Notes: generated by a model not told the origin, from the sequence alone. A stretch of 64,000 nt of DNA from Phenylobacterium sp. J367 (GCF_024699985.1 NZ_JAJONA010000001.1:744001-808000); one strand, 5' to 3'; positions 8,754-18,816 are shown, counted from the first letter of the stretch. A program made the numbers and translations.

Positions 8754-10012
8754 CGGCCATCTCTCCTGCCGCGGCCCCGACCACCCCCAGGGCCTGGAGG
8801 GCGCGGACGCCGTCGGGAACGCCGCGGTTCGCGCGGCCGGAGGGCATTGTAGCGGGCCGCACGCAGGATTGCAGGATGGCGCGTTCGAGCTGGGTGGCGG
8901 TGGCGCCGGGCGCCGCCTGGGCCAGCAGGGCGGCGAGGCCGGCGACGTGCGGCGTGGCCATGGAGCTGCCGCTCATGCGGGCGTAGCCGCCGCCCGGAAC
9001 GGCGGGAGACCACGTCGACGCCCGGCGCCACGAGATCGGGCACGAGGGGATCGTCGATCCGGTTGAAGGTCTGGCTGCCGGAGAAGGCCGCCACATGGTC
9101 GGCGCTGTCCATGGCGCCCACCGAGAGCACATTGGCGTAGTTGCCGGGCGAGCGGCTGGTGTTCGGGCCCTCGTTGCCGACGGCGATCACCGGCAGGACG
9201 TTGCGGGCGCGGAGCGCATCGATCAGCGTCTGGAAGGCGGAGGTGTAGCCGCGCAGGCCCAGCGACATGCTGAGGATGCGGACGTCCTGGCCCACGGCCC
9301 AGTCCATGCCGCCCAAGATGCGGTCGATCACCTGGCCGCCCTCGATGACCATGGCCGAGACCAGCAGGGCGTCGGGGGCGACGCCGAACCGGCCGGTGGG
9401 GCCGGCGCCGCGCCCGAGGATGGTGGCGGCGGTGTGGGTGCCGTGGTCGCCGCTGTCCGTGGCCGGCGCGTCGGGCACGATGTTGCCGGCCCAGTCGAAC
9501 TCCGCGAAGGCGGCGATCGCCCCGCCGCCGAAGGCCGGGTGGGTCCCGTCGACGCCGGTGTCCAGGTGGGCGACGCGGACGCCGGCGCCGGTGAAGCCGC
9601 GGGCCCAGAGCTCGGGCGCGCGGATCCGGCGAAGGCCCCAGGTCTCGGCGGCGGCGGCGGCGCCCTCCTCCGCCGGTCCGCTCCACACCGGGCGGATCAG
9701 GCTGATCTCCGGCGCCTCGTCTACCGAATGGACCCGGGCGCTCGCACGGAGCGCCGCGGCGCCCACGCCGTCCACATAGCCGAGCGCGAGGCCGAGGTTC
9801 GGATAGACCTTCAGCCTGGGGGTCGGCGGGAGCGCCTTGAGATGCGCCACCTCGGCGGCGGCGGCGGCCATCTCCTCGGCCTGCGGCGGGAGGATGAAGC
9901 TGTCGGCCAGTTGCGCCGCGTCGTCGAGCGCGGTCGCGGCGCCGTCGGCCAGGGTGACCAGGACCTTGGCGTAGCCGGCGGCCTGGAGGGTTTCGTCAAG
10001 CTTGCTGGGCAT
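8737..10012 (-). CDS. S8 family (subtilisin-like) serine peptidase without signal peptide (frame broken once)
   Basis: The catalytic triad is visible: Asp in VRVAHLDTGVDGTHPAF, His in DSGDHGTHTAATILG, and Ser in MSGSSMATPHVAGLAALL, with the oxyanion Asn in VIAVGNEGPNTS. The first roughly 110 residues look like an I9-type propeptide (NLGLALGYVDGVGAAALRAS). The start ATG 10012 (MPSKLDETLQAAGYAKVL) gives no signal peptide, so the enzyme is predicted cytoplasmic or released by another route. The frame breaks near 8994-9003 (GVDVVS then AVPGGGYARMSGSS in another frame), probably a sequence error. The restored length is about 424 residues. A small overlapping downstream gene (8393-8753) is probably cotranslated. 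Confidence 0.85.
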
Positions 10013-10155
10013 GGGGAAGCCTCTTCGCTGAGGCCCGACGCGGGGACGCCGAGCGCTGGGCGAGAGAATCCACCTGTGCAACCTGGAATGCACGTGACGA
10101 AGGTCACGGACTCACAGTTGTGATGGCTCGGCGAAGGCCTGGTGCGGCGGCCATT

Positions 10156-10274
10156 GCCCTCTCCCCTACCCTCTCCCTCTCGGGCTGCGCCCGGGGAGAG
10201 GAGTTGAGCTGCGAGGCCTGCGCCATAACCTCCTCTCCCCCCGCGAAGCGGAGAGGGAGAGGGTAGGGAGAGGC
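10156..10274. repeat. Family-1 paired hairpin element (copy B)
   Basis: Forward half with stem GGGCTGCGCCC and inverted half with stem CCGCGAAGCGG, separated by a 25-30 bp spacer containing GCGAGGCCTGCGCCATAACC. It lies between the SRPBCC gene end (10284) and the subtilase start (10012), both on the minus strand. Confidence 0.9.
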
Positions 10275-10283
10275 CTTGGCGCC

Positions 10284-10853
10284 CTAGCCCTGCCGCCTCG
10301 CCTGCCAGACCGCCTCGGCGCGTTCCTTGAGGGCCTCGTTCATGGCCGCGAAGCCGCGGAACACCGAGCGGCCCATCCCGCGCAGGGCGGTCTTGGCCAG
10401 CAGGCCCTGGAACAGCTCGCCATTGCTTACGATGCAGCCGGTCTCGGAAAGCGCGTCGATCTCGATGTAGCGGATCGCCTTCACGAGGCCGCCCATCTGG
10501 GTGAGCTTCCAGTGGAGCTGCTCGTGGGGCACCCACTCCAGCACCACCGGCTGGATCTGGCGCTCGGGCTGGCCGGGAATGACGAGGGTCAGGTCGAGGA
10601 CCTGGCCGATGCCGATCCGGCCGGAAGCCTTCGGATAGAGCGGGTTCCATTCATGCCAGCGGTCGAGGTCGTAGACGGCCTCCCAGATCACCTCGGCCGG
10701 CGCCTGGATGCCGATCCGGTGCTCGATGCGGATGCCGCCCGGGCCCTTGGGCTTCGGCGGTTTGACGACGCCCGTGGGCTGGGGTCCGGCCTGGGGGCCG
10801 CGGGTTCCGAACATGCCTGACTTCAATTGCGGGGGCGGGGTGAATCCCATCAC
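10284..10853 (-). CDS. SRPBCC domain (polyketide cyclase/START-like) protein
   Basis: The 189-residue product has a Pro/Lys-rich N-terminal tail (about 45 residues) and then an SRPBCC fold recognised from IQAPAEVIWEAVYDLDRWHEWNPLYPK and the later VPHEQLHWKLTQMGG and GELFQGLLAKT strands, ending in a long C-terminal helix (FRGFAAMNEALKERAEAVW). Such proteins bind small hydrophobic ligands in a deep cavity; the ligand here is unknown. Its ATG overlaps the cysS stop by 4 bases, so it is translationally coupled to cysS. No signal peptide. Confidence 0.8.
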   Translation of the reverse strand: MMGFTPPPQLKSGMFGTRGPQAGPQPTGVVKPPKPKGPGGIRIEHRIGIQAPAEVIWEAVYDLDRWHEWNPLYPKASGRIGIGQVLDLTLVIPGQPERQIQPVVLEWVPHEQLHWKLTQMGGLVKAIRYIEIDALSETGCIVSNGELFQGLLAKTALRGMGRSVFRGFAAMNEALKERAEAVWQARRQG

Positions 10854-12283
10854 GACGGGTCCTTGATCCTCCAGGTGGCGCCGGCCGGGCCATCCATGAC
10901 CTCGACGTTCAGCGCCGCCAGCTCACCACGGATAAGGTCGGCTTGCGGCCAATCCTTGGCGGCGCGCGCAGCCTGCCTCGCCTGGAGCAACTCTTCCACC
11001 TTCGCCTTGAAGGCCTCGTCGGCGCCGCCCTGGAACCAGGCCTGGGCGTCGCCCTGCAGGAAGCCCATCAGGCCACCGGCCTGCACGAGGAGGTCGCGCC
11101 CGGCCGAGGCCTGGGCCCCGTTCTTCGCCATCACCGCGGCGCGGACCTGGTCGGCGAGCTGGAAGAGGGCGGCGAAGGCGCCGGGCGTGTTGAGGTCGTC
11201 CTCCAGCGCCGCGAAGACGGCGTCGTAGGCGGCGCGCATGGCGTCGGTCTCGCGCCCGCCGGCCGGGGGTTCGCCCGTCCCCGACAGGAAGCGGGCGGTG
11301 TCGTCGAGCACGCGGTAGAGCCGGTCCAGCGCATTGCGCGCCTGGTCGATCAGCTCGCCGTTCCACTCCAGCGGCTGGCGGTACTGGCCGGCGAGCAGCG
11401 CCCAGCGGAGCGCCTCGCCGGGGTATTCCTTCAGGAGGTCGTGGGCGAGCGCCACGTTGCCCACGCTCTTGCTCATCTTCTCCTCGGCCATGTTCAGGAA
11501 GCCGTTGTGGAGCCAGAAGGCCGAGTAGGTGTGGTCGTGGGTGGCGCAGACGCCCTGGGCCCGCTCGTTTTCATGGTGCGGGAAGACGAGGTCGATGCCG
11601 CCGCCGTGGATGTCGATCGGCAGGCCCAGCGCCTGGTCGATCATGGCGGTGCACTCGATGTGCCAGCCGGGGCGCCCCGGGCCGAACGGGCTTTCCCACT
11701 CCGGCTCGTTTTCCTTGGACGGCTTCCAGAGCACGAAGTCGGCGGGGTGGCGCTTGTAGGGGGCGACGTCGACCCGGGCGCCGGCGATCATCTCGTCCAT
11801 CGGCCGGCCCGACAGCTTGCCGTAGTCGGGATAGGCCTGGGTGTCGAAGAGGACGTGCCCCTCGGCGGCGTAGGCCGCGCCGTTCTGCAGGAGCTGGGCG
11901 ATCATGGCGACGATGGCGTCCATGGTCTCCGTCACCTTCGGCTGGAAGGTGGGCGGGAGCGCCAGGAGCGCCGCGGCGTCGGCGTTGTAGGCCGCGAGGT
12001 AGCGCTCGGTGATCGTGGCGATCGGCACGCCCTCGTCGGCGGCCTTCCTGTTGATCTTGTCGTCCACGTCGGTGACGTTGGCGGCGTAGAGCACGCGCTC
12101 GGGCCCGAACGCATGGCGCAGCACCCGGTAGAGCAGGTCGAAGACCACCACCGGGCGGAAGTTGCCGATGTGGGCGTAGTTGTAGACCGTCGGCCCGCAC
12201 ACATACATCGTCACCCGCTCGGGATCCCGGGGGACGAAGGCCCGCTTCTCGCGGGTCATGGTGTCGTAGAGCTTCAGGGTCAT
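10850..12283 (-). CDS. cysS: Cysteine--tRNA ligase
   Basis: The enzyme charges tRNA-Cys in the cytoplasm. It carries the zinc-site cysteine and HIGH-type motif MYVCGPTVYNYAHIGNFRP, the second zinc ligand region WHIECTAMIDQALG, HHENERAQ, and the KMSKS motif (EEKMSKSVGNV). I start at ATG 12283 (MTLKLYDTMTREKRAF), which matches the family N-terminus; an extension to 12406 is open but would run through the upstream spacer. About 477 residues, normal for the family. The frame is intact. Confidence 0.95.
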   Translation of the reverse strand: MTLKLYDTMTREKRAFVPRDPERVTMYVCGPTVYNYAHIGNFRPVVVFDLLYRVLRHAFGPERVLYAANVTDVDDKINRKAADEGVPIATITERYLAAYNADAAALLALPPTFQPKVTETMDAIVAMIAQLLQNGAAYAAEGHVLFDTQAYPDYGKLSGRPMDEMIAGARVDVAPYKRHPADFVLWKPSKENEPEWESPFGPGRPGWHIECTAMIDQALGLPIDIHGGGIDLVFPHHENERAQGVCATHDHTYSAFWLHNGFLNMAEEKMSKSVGNVALAHDLLKEYPGEALRWALLAGQYRQPLEWNGELIDQARNALDRLYRVLDDTARFLSGTGEPPAGGRETDAMRAAYDAVFAALEDDLNTPGAFAALFQLADQVRAAVMAKNGAQASAGRDLLVQAGGLMGFLQGDAQAWFQGGADEAFKAKVEELLQARQAARAAKDWPQADLIRGELAALNVEVMDGPAGATWRIKDPS

Positions 12284-12464
12284 GGTGACTTCGTGACGTA
12301 GCGTGACAGTTGCCGCCGGCGGCGGCCTGCCCATATACAGATCGCCCGGACCTGAGGCCACGGCGTTGCATCCGCCAGGGCTCAGCTTCCGTACAAGGGT
12401 GGCCACGCGTCATTTCCGGGACCGTCGTCCCGGCGCAACTCAGCCCTGGAAAGACCCAGCCCGC

Positions 12465-13088
12465 ATGGATGCTCCTGCCCGCGACCGAACCTTGATCGGG
12501 TCCGACGACCTCGAACCCGTGACGCGCCCGACCCGCGAGGAGGCCATGGAGGCCGTCCGCACGCTCATCGCCTGGGCCGGCGACGACCCCCGGCGCGAAG
12601 GCGTGATCGACACGCCCAAGCGCGTGGTGGACGCCTATGCCGAGTGGTTCGAGGGCTACAACCTCGATCCGGCCAAGGAGCTGTCGCGGACCTTCGAGGA
12701 CGTGCAGGGCTACGACGACATCGTCATGCTGCGCGACATCGAGGTGGAGAGCCACTGCGAGCACCACATGGCCCCGTTCCTGGGCAAGGCCTATGTGGCC
12801 TACATGCCGACCAACCGGGTGGTGGGGATCTCCAAGCTGGCCAAGGTGGTCGAGATCTTCGCCCGCCGTCTCCAGACCCAGGAGACCATGACCCAGCAGA
12901 TCGCCGACGCGATCACCGACAGCCTCAGGCCCGCGGGCGTCGCCGTGCTGATCGATGCGGCCCACCAGTGCATGACCACGCGCGGCGTGCACCACCGGCA
13001 CGTGTCGACGATCACCACCCAGTTCACCGGCGTCTTCAAGACCGACCCGACGCTGCGCCAGCGGTTCCTGGACTTCGTGAACAGGTAA
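12465..13088 (+). CDS. folE: GTP cyclohydrolase I
   Basis: This enzyme opens the GTP purine ring to make dihydroneopterin triphosphate, the first step to tetrahydrofolate. The zinc ligands are visible in VESHCEHHMAPFLGKAY and DAAHQCMTTRGVHHRH, and the substrate segment is TPKRVVDAYAEWFEGY. The ATG at 12465 (MDAPARDRTLIGSDD) gives 207 residues, a normal size; the longer open frame from 12303 is unlikely to be translated. It faces away from cysS across a 181 bp divergent gap. Confidence 0.94.
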   Translation: MDAPARDRTLIGSDDLEPVTRPTREEAMEAVRTLIAWAGDDPRREGVIDTPKRVVDAYAEWFEGYNLDPAKELSRTFEDVQGYDDIVMLRDIEVESHCEHHMAPFLGKAYVAYMPTNRVVGISKLAKVVEIFARRLQTQETMTQQIADAITDSLRPAGVAVLIDAAHQCMTTRGVHHRHVSTITTQFTGVFKTDPTLRQRFLDFVNR

Positions 13089-13094
13089 TCGTCA

Positions 13095-13207
13095 ACCGCT
13101 CACCCCGGCGAAAGCCGGGGCCCATGCGGGCTGTCGGCTGCAGCGGCGGTCAGAGATGCGTACAACCCAGACTCAGCTTGGGTCCCGGCTTTCGCCGGGA
13201 AGAGCGG
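13095..13207. repeat. Family-2 hairpin pair (CCCGGCGAAAGCCGGG type) between folE and hisI
   Basis: A forward module (CCGGCGAAAGCCGG core at 13095-13123) and an inverted one (CCCGGCTTTCGCCGGG at 13177-13207) are separated by about 53 bp, filling most of the folE-hisI spacer. Outer flanks CCGCTCA and AGAGCGG also mirror each other. The same hairpin recurs at 7241-7271 and 7520-7550 and as a swapped stem in three family-1 elements. Confidence 0.85.
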
Positions 13208-13220
13208 AGAGAGGTTCGGG

Positions 13221-13592
13221 GTGACCAAGGACGAACTCGAAACCGGGACGACCCTCGCCCCCCGCTTCGACGCCAACGGGCTGATCGCGGCGGTGGCGAC
13301 CCATGCCGGCACCGGCGAGGTGCTGATGCTGGCGTGGATGAACGCCGAGGCGCTGCAGAAGACCATCGACACCGGCGAGGCGCACTACTGGAGCCGGTCG
13401 CGGGGCGAGCTCTGGCACAAGGGCGCGACCAGCGGCCAGGTGCAGGTGGTCGACGAGCTCAGGATCGACTGCGACCAGGACGCGGTGTGGCTGAAGGTCC
13501 GGCCGCAGGGCGACGGCGGAGCCTGCCACACCGGGCGGCGAAGCTGCTTCTACCGCGCGGTGGAGGGCGGCCGGCTGGTGGCCCGGCCGTGA
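13221..13592 (+). CDS. hisI: Phosphoribosyl-AMP cyclohydrolase
   Basis: The third step of histidine synthesis, hydrolysing the purine ring of PR-AMP. The 123-residue product has [39 protein letters not shown], and the metal-binding [11 protein letters not shown] and [14 protein letters not shown] with conserved cysteines. The GTG start at 13221 follows AGAGAGGTTC at a suitable distance. Its stop overlaps the GTG start of the LysE-type gene (GTGA), so the two are coupled although unrelated in pathway. Confidence 0.94.
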   Translation: MTKDELETGTTLAPRFDANGLIAAVATHAGTGEVLMLAWMNAEALQKTIDTGEAHYWSRSRGELWHKGATSGQVQVVDELRIDCDQDAVWLKVRPQGDGGACHTGRRSCFYRAVEGGRLVARP

Positions 13593-14215
13593 CCGTGGTC
13601 CAGGCGCTGGCGGCCTATGTGCTGGCCGCGGGGCTGCTGACGGTCACGCCCGGGCTCGACACCGCGCTGGTGCTGCGCACCGCGGCGGTCGAGGGGCCGA
13701 AGCGGGCGGTGCTGGCGGCGGCCGGGATCAGCGCCGGCTGCCTGGTCTGGGGCGTGGCGGTGGCGGTAGGGTTGGGGGCCCTGCTGGCGGCCTCGACCCT
13801 GGCGTTCACGGTGCTGAAGTGGGCGGGGGCCGCCTACCTCGTGTGGCTCGGCCTGAACCTGATCCTGAAACCGCGCGAGCGGTTCGAGGTGACGGGCGGG
13901 CCTGAGAGGGGCGGCGCCGGCGCGACCTGGTTCCGGCGCGGGCTGCTGACCAACCTGCTGAACCCGAAGGTGGGCGTGTTCTACGTGAGCTTCCTGCCAC
14001 AGTTCCTGCCCGACGGCGTTCCCGCCGGGCCGTTCATCTTCGGCCTGGCGGCGATCCACGCAGCCCTGGGCCTGGCGTGGCTGTCGGCGCTGACGGCGGC
14101 GACGCGGTCGATCGCCGGCGTGCTGTCCAAGGCCGCCGTGGTGCGCTGGCTCGACCGGCTGACCGGCGGGGTGTTCCTGCTGTTCGCCGCGAAGCTGGCG
14201 TTCGAGCGGCGCTAG
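13589..14215 (+). CDS. LysE/RhtB family amino-acid exporter
   Basis: The 208-residue inner membrane protein has the family signature [42 protein letters not shown], and [19 protein letters not shown], with about six hydrophobic helices. Members export amino acids such as lysine, homoserine, threonine or leucine; the substrate here is not predictable. The GTG start at 13589 overlaps the hisI stop (GTGA), explaining why it has no long leader of its own. It is convergent with phoD, with a family-1 repeat between them. Confidence 0.88.
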   Translation: MTVVQALAAYVLAAGLLTVTPGLDTALVLRTAAVEGPKRAVLAAAGISAGCLVWGVAVAVGLGALLAASTLAFTVLKWAGAAYLVWLGLNLILKPRERFEVTGGPERGGAGATWFRRGLLTNLLNPKVGVFYVSFLPQFLPDGVPAGPFIFGLAAIHAALGLAWLSALTAATRSIAGVLSKAAVVRWLDRLTGGVFLLFAAKLAFERR

Positions 14216-14223
14216 CGCAGCAA

Positions 14224-14353
14224 GCCCTCTCCCTACCCTCTCCCTCTCCGCTTCGCGGGGGAGAGGAGGCGATGGCTCGGCCTCTGAGCTCCACTCCTCT
14301 CCCCCGACCCCGGCGAAAGCCGGGGGAAGAGAGGGAGAGGGTAGGGAGAGGGC
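14224..14353. repeat. Family-1 paired hairpin element with swapped stem (copy C)
   Basis: The forward half has the usual CTCCGCTTCGCGGGGGAG stem. The inverted half instead carries the family-2 stem ACCCCGGCGAAAGCCGGGGG, still embedded in family-1 flanks (CTCTCCCCCG and AGAGAGGGAGAGGGTAGG). It fills the convergent gap between the exporter gene and phoD completely. Confidence 0.88.
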
Positions 14354-15964
14354 CTAGCTCAGCGCCGAGATCCCCTTGCCGTCGGGCCGGGCGGTGAAGG
14401 TCTTCACCACGCTGGTCGTGAACTGCCGCTGGGTGATCGTCGAAACGGCGACCATGTCGGCGCGGGCGGCGTCGCGCGTGAGGGTGAGGAGGACGAAGCC
14501 CTTGGCGGTCTGGTTGTTGTAGCGGACCTCGGGATTGGCTCTCGCGATCACCTCGCCCCAGTCGAGGCCGGGGGCGAGCTCGCCGGCGCCGGGGCTGGTG
14601 ATCCCGGTCGTGCCGAACTCGCAGGCCAGGCGCCGCCCCTGCTCGTCGTGCAGTTCGTTGGCCCAGAAGGAGTGGCTGTCGCCGCTGACCACGATGGGCC
14701 GGGCCTGGGCGGTGCGGACGAGGCCGTAGAGCCGCTCGCGGTCGACGGGATAGCCGTCCCACATGTCGAGCGCGGCGGGGACGCCGAGGTCGGCGAGCTG
14801 GGCGCGCTGGTCGAGGCGGCGCCTGGCCTCGGGCTTCACCGCCTTCAGCTCGTCGGGCGTCAGCGCCTTGGCGGCCGAGCCCTTCACCCGGGCCATGATC
14901 ACCTGGTTGCCCAGCACCTGCCAGGCGTGGCCGGCGCGGACGGAGCCGGCGAGCTCACGGCCGACCCAGGCCTCCTGGGCCGGGCTCATCATCCGGCGGG
15001 CGGGGTCCATCAGCTTGGCGTTGAAGGCGGCGACGTCGGGCTTGCCGTCCTTCATCAGATCGGCCTCGGCGGTGAGCTGCCTGTCCCGCGCGCCGAGCCG
15101 GGTCTCGATCATGATCAGGCTGGCCAGGTCGCCGAAGGCGAAGCTGCGGGCGGCGGCCTGGACGAAGTCCTGGCCAGGCATCGGTTCACGGATCGGCATC
15201 CACTCGAAATAGGCCTTGAGCGCCGCGGCCTTGCGGACGTTCCAGTCGCCCTCCTCCGGCGGATTGTGGTTCTGGGCGCCCAGGGTGAAGCTGTCGTTGG
15301 CGGTCTCATGGTCGTCCCAGGCGACGATCCAGGGGGCGCGGGCGTGGGCGGCCTGGAGGTCCGGGTCGGACTTGTACTGGGCGTGGCGGGTCCGGTAGTC
15401 GGCGAGGCTGACGATCTCGCGGTTCGGGTCGTGCGGGCGCTCGGCGGCCACGGCGGAGTTCATGCCGTAGGAGTCCGGCCCGCCGTACTCGTAGATGTAG
15501 TCGCCGAGGTGCAGGACGGCGTCGAGCCGCTCCAGGTCGGCCATGGCCCGGTAGGCGTTGAAGTAGCCGTTCGGATAGAGGGTGCAGGACGCGATCGCGA
15601 GGACCACGTCCTTCGTCCGCCCGGCCGGCAGGGTCTTGGTGCGGCCCTCGGGCGAGCGGACGCCGCCCGCCTCGAACCTGAAGCGGTACTCCCGGCCCGG
15701 CTGCAGCCCGTCCACATCGACCTTGATGGTGTGGTCGCGCTCGGGGCCGGTGACGCCGGAGCCCGACCGGTCGCCGAGCGTCCAGCGGTAGGGGACCTGG
15801 CCCGAGGCGCCGCTGATCCGCGTCCAGATCACCACCCGGTCCTGCAGCGGATCGCCGGAGGCGACGCCGTGGTTGAAGGCGATCTGGGTGGCGGTCTGCG
15901 CCGTGGCGGGTGCGGCGGCCCCCAGCCCCAGCAGCGCCAGCGCCCTGCGTCGGTCGATCCTCAT
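14354..15964 (-). CDS. phoD: Alkaline phosphatase D family protein (PhoD-like), Tat signal
   Basis: A twin-arginine-type leader (MRIDRRRALALLGLG, Ala-rich cleavage region near residue 22) directs export. The PhoD metallophosphoesterase core follows: an N-terminal Ig-like domain (FNHGVASGDPLQDRVVIWTR), LAIASCTLYPNGYFNAYRAM, LHLGDYIYEYGG, WDDHETANDSFT, and PIVVSGDSHSFWANEL. It is predicted to be a periplasmic phosphodiesterase/phosphatase that recovers phosphate from organic esters or wall polymers. At 536 residues it is of normal length and the frame is intact. I see no clear Pho box in the 68 bp upstream. Confidence 0.9.
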   Translation of the reverse strand: MRIDRRRALALLGLGAAAPATAQTATQIAFNHGVASGDPLQDRVVIWTRISGASGQVPYRWTLGDRSGSGVTGPERDHTIKVDVDGLQPGREYRFRFEAGGVRSPEGRTKTLPAGRTKDVVLAIASCTLYPNGYFNAYRAMADLERLDAVLHLGDYIYEYGGPDSYGMNSAVAAERPHDPNREIVSLADYRTRHAQYKSDPDLQAAHARAPWIVAWDDHETANDSFTLGAQNHNPPEEGDWNVRKAAALKAYFEWMPIREPMPGQDFVQAAARSFAFGDLASLIMIETRLGARDRQLTAEADLMKDGKPDVAAFNAKLMDPARRMMSPAQEAWVGRELAGSVRAGHAWQVLGNQVIMARVKGSAAKALTPDELKAVKPEARRRLDQRAQLADLGVPAALDMWDGYPVDRERLYGLVRTAQARPIVVSGDSHSFWANELHDEQGRRLACEFGTTGITSPGAGELAPGLDWGEVIARANPEVRYNNQTAKGFVLLTLTRDAARADMVAVSTITQRQFTTSVVKTFTARPDGKGISALS

Positions 15965-16032
15965 GGCCGTTCCCCCCTTGCCTGCGCCATCGTATAGCGC
16001 GGCCTCAGCAACAGGAGCATGACCGTAGACCG

Positions 16033-17028
<996 letters not shown>

Positions 17029-17148
17029 GCCCTCTCCCTACCCTCTCCCTCTCGGGCTTCGCCCGGGGGAGAGGAGTGGAGTTGTGAGGCCGAGCCAGAC
17101 CTCCTCTCCCCCCGCGAAGCGGAGAGGGAGAGGGTAGGGAGAGGGCTT
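17029..17148. repeat. Family-1 paired hairpin element (copy D)
   Basis: Complete F-spacer-R element in the convergent gap between rluD and the VOC gene; stems GGGCTTCGCCC and CCGCGAAGCGG, spacer GTGGAGTTGTGAGGCCGAGC. The sequence starts right at the rluD stop codon and ends about 5 bases before the VOC stop, so it could serve as a bidirectional terminator. Confidence 0.9.
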
Positions 17149-17152
17149 GCGC

Positions 17153-17626
17153 CTAGCCCCGCGCGGCGGCCTCGAGGGCGGCGACGTCCAGCTTGACCAT
17201 CGTGAGCATGGCGGCGGTGACGCGCTTGACGACCTCGGGGTCCTTGTCGGTCATCAGGTCGATCAGGCGCTGGGGCGTGACCTGCCAGTTGAAGCCGAAC
17301 CGGTCCTTCAGCCAGCCGCACTGGCTCTCGCGGCCGCCGCCTTCCAGGAGCTTCTCCCAGTAGTAGTCGACCTCCGCCTGGTCCTTGCAGCGGATCTCGA
17401 GCGAGACCGCCTCGGTGAAGGGGAACATCGGCCCGCCGTTGATGCCGACGTAGTCCTGGCCGTCCAGCGTCCACTCCACCGTCACCGCCGTGCCCGCCGG
17501 ACCCGGGCCGGCGTCGGTGTAGTAGGCGACCTTGCCGACCTTCGAATTCGGGAAGATCGAAACGTAGAAGTTGGCGGCCTCCTCGGCGTTCATGTCGAAC
17601 CAGAGGTTGGGCGTGATCTTCGGCAT
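17153..17626 (-). CDS. VOC family protein (PhnB-like)
   Basis: The 157-residue protein begins MPKITPNLWFDMNAEEAANF and has the paired beta-alpha-beta-beta-beta units of the vicinal oxygen chelate fold: FYVSIFPNSKVGKVAYYTD and a second unit with DYYWEKLLEGGGRESQCGWL and KDRFGFNWQVTPQRL, the typical PhnB/3-demethylubiquinone methyltransferase-like signature. The activity is unknown for most members. The start at ATG 17626 is followed upstream by an AGGAGA Shine-Dalgarno-like run. It is divergent from rpoH. Confidence 0.85.
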   Translation of the reverse strand: MPKITPNLWFDMNAEEAANFYVSIFPNSKVGKVAYYTDAGPGPAGTAVTVEWTLDGQDYVGINGGPMFPFTEAVSLEIRCKDQAEVDYYWEKLLEGGGRESQCGWLKDRFGFNWQVTPQRLIDLMTDKDPEVVKRVTAAMLTMVKLDVAALEAAARG

Positions 17627-17634
17627 GGGATGTC

Positions 17635-17668
17635 TCCTCCGTTGAACCGAGGACGCGCGACCCCATAT
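17635..17668 (+). promoter_or_regulatory. Candidate sigma-32 (heat-shock) promoter upstream of rpoH
   Basis: GTTGAA at 17641-17646 and CCCCATAT at 17661-17668 are separated by 14 bases, and the -35 box is preceded by TCTCCTCC. This agrees well with the proteobacterial sigma-32 consensus (TCTCNCCCTTGAA, 13-15 bp, CCCCATNT). It points towards rpoH and would give a leader of about 250 nt. Caulobacter rpoH is known to be partly autoregulated from a sigma-32 promoter, so the placement is sensible. Found by eye. Confidence 0.6.
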
Positions 17669-17926
17669 CCTCCCGACAGGCCGGCGCGGTTTCGTGACAC
17701 GAGCTTTGCTGAAGGACGCCCGAGTTTTCTTCGCCTTGAAGGCGCCATCGTCGGGCGGTAAAAGTCCCACTAGAGCAGTCGGACTTTCGGGCCGTTTCTC
17801 CCAAGACGGGCCTACTAGCTAAGCCGCAACCCCGTACCTATCTCATCGGTTGAAGGGGGGCGGATGGTCCTGCGCCTGGTCGCGCGCACGACCCGAACGT
17901 CCAGTACATTTGTGAGGGGATAGTCC

Positions 17927-18814
17927 ATGGCCGCGAACGCGCTTGCCGTGATGTCGCCGGAAGGCGGCCTCAGCCGGTATCTTTCTGAAATCCGCAAGTT
18001 CCCGATGCTCCCGAAGGACGAGGAGTTCATGCTGGCCAAGCGCTGGCAGGAGCACGGCGACAGTGAAGCCGCCCACAAGATGGTCACCAGCCACCTGCGT
18101 CTCGTGGCCAAGATCGCCATGGGCTACCGCGGCTATGGCCTGCCGATCGGCGAGGTGATCTCCGAGGGCAACGTCGGCCTGATGCAGGCGGTGAAGAAGT
18201 TCGACCCGGACAAGGGCTTCCGGCTGGCCACCTACGCCATGTGGTGGATCCGGGCGTCGATCCAGGAATACATCCTGCGCAGCTGGTCGCTCGTGAAGAT
18301 GGGCACCACCGCGGCGCAGAAGAAGCTGTTCTTCAACCTCCGCAAGGCCAAGAGCGAGATCGAGGCCCTGCAGGAAGGCGACCTGCGTCCCGACCAGGTC
18401 AGCCAGATCGCCACCAAGCTGGGCGTGCTGGACGAGGAAGTGGTGAGCATGAACCGCCGGCTCGCCGGCGGCGACGCCTCGCTGAACTCGCCGATGCGCG
18501 CCGACAGCGAGAGCGAATGGCAGGACTGGCTCGTGGACGACACCACGCCCTCCCAGGAGAGCGTGGTCGCCGACACCCAGGAGAAGACCATCCGCATGAG
18601 CCTCCTGGAGGAGGCGATGACGGAGCTGACCGACCGCGAGCGTCACATCCTGACCGAGCGGCGCCTGAAGGACGAGCCGACGACCCTGGAAGAGCTGGCC
18701 TCGGAATATGGCGTCAGCCGGGAGCGGGTGCGCCAGATCGAGGTCCGCGCCTTCGAGAAGCTGCAGAAGTCGATGCGGGCGGCGGCGGAAGAGCGGAACC
18801 TGATCGACGCGTAG
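17927..18814 (+). CDS. rpoH: RNA polymerase heat-shock sigma factor RpoH (sigma-32)
   Basis: The 295-residue protein has region 1.2/2 (LSRYLSEIRKFPMLPKDEE, KMVTSHLRLVAKIAMGYRGY, GNVGLMQAVKKFDPDKGF, LATYAMWWIRASIQEYIL), the RpoH box (QKKLFFNLRKAK), which marks sigma-32 rather than RpoD, and region 4.2 (EYGVSRERVRQIEVRAFEKL). It directs transcription of chaperone and protease genes. The ATG at 17927 follows GTGAGGGGATAGTCC. The 300 bp upstream carries a heat-shock-type promoter and otherwise no gene. Confidence 0.96.
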   Translation: MAANALAVMSPEGGLSRYLSEIRKFPMLPKDEEFMLAKRWQEHGDSEAAHKMVTSHLRLVAKIAMGYRGYGLPIGEVISEGNVGLMQAVKKFDPDKGFRLATYAMWWIRASIQEYILRSWSLVKMGTTAAQKKLFFNLRKAKSEIEALQEGDLRPDQVSQIATKLGVLDEEVVSMNRRLAGGDASLNSPMRADSESEWQDWLVDDTTPSQESVVADTQEKTIRMSLLEEAMTELTDRERHILTERRLKDEPTTLEELASEYGVSRERVRQIEVRAFEKLQKSMRAAAEERNLIDA

Positions 18815-18816
18815 GC

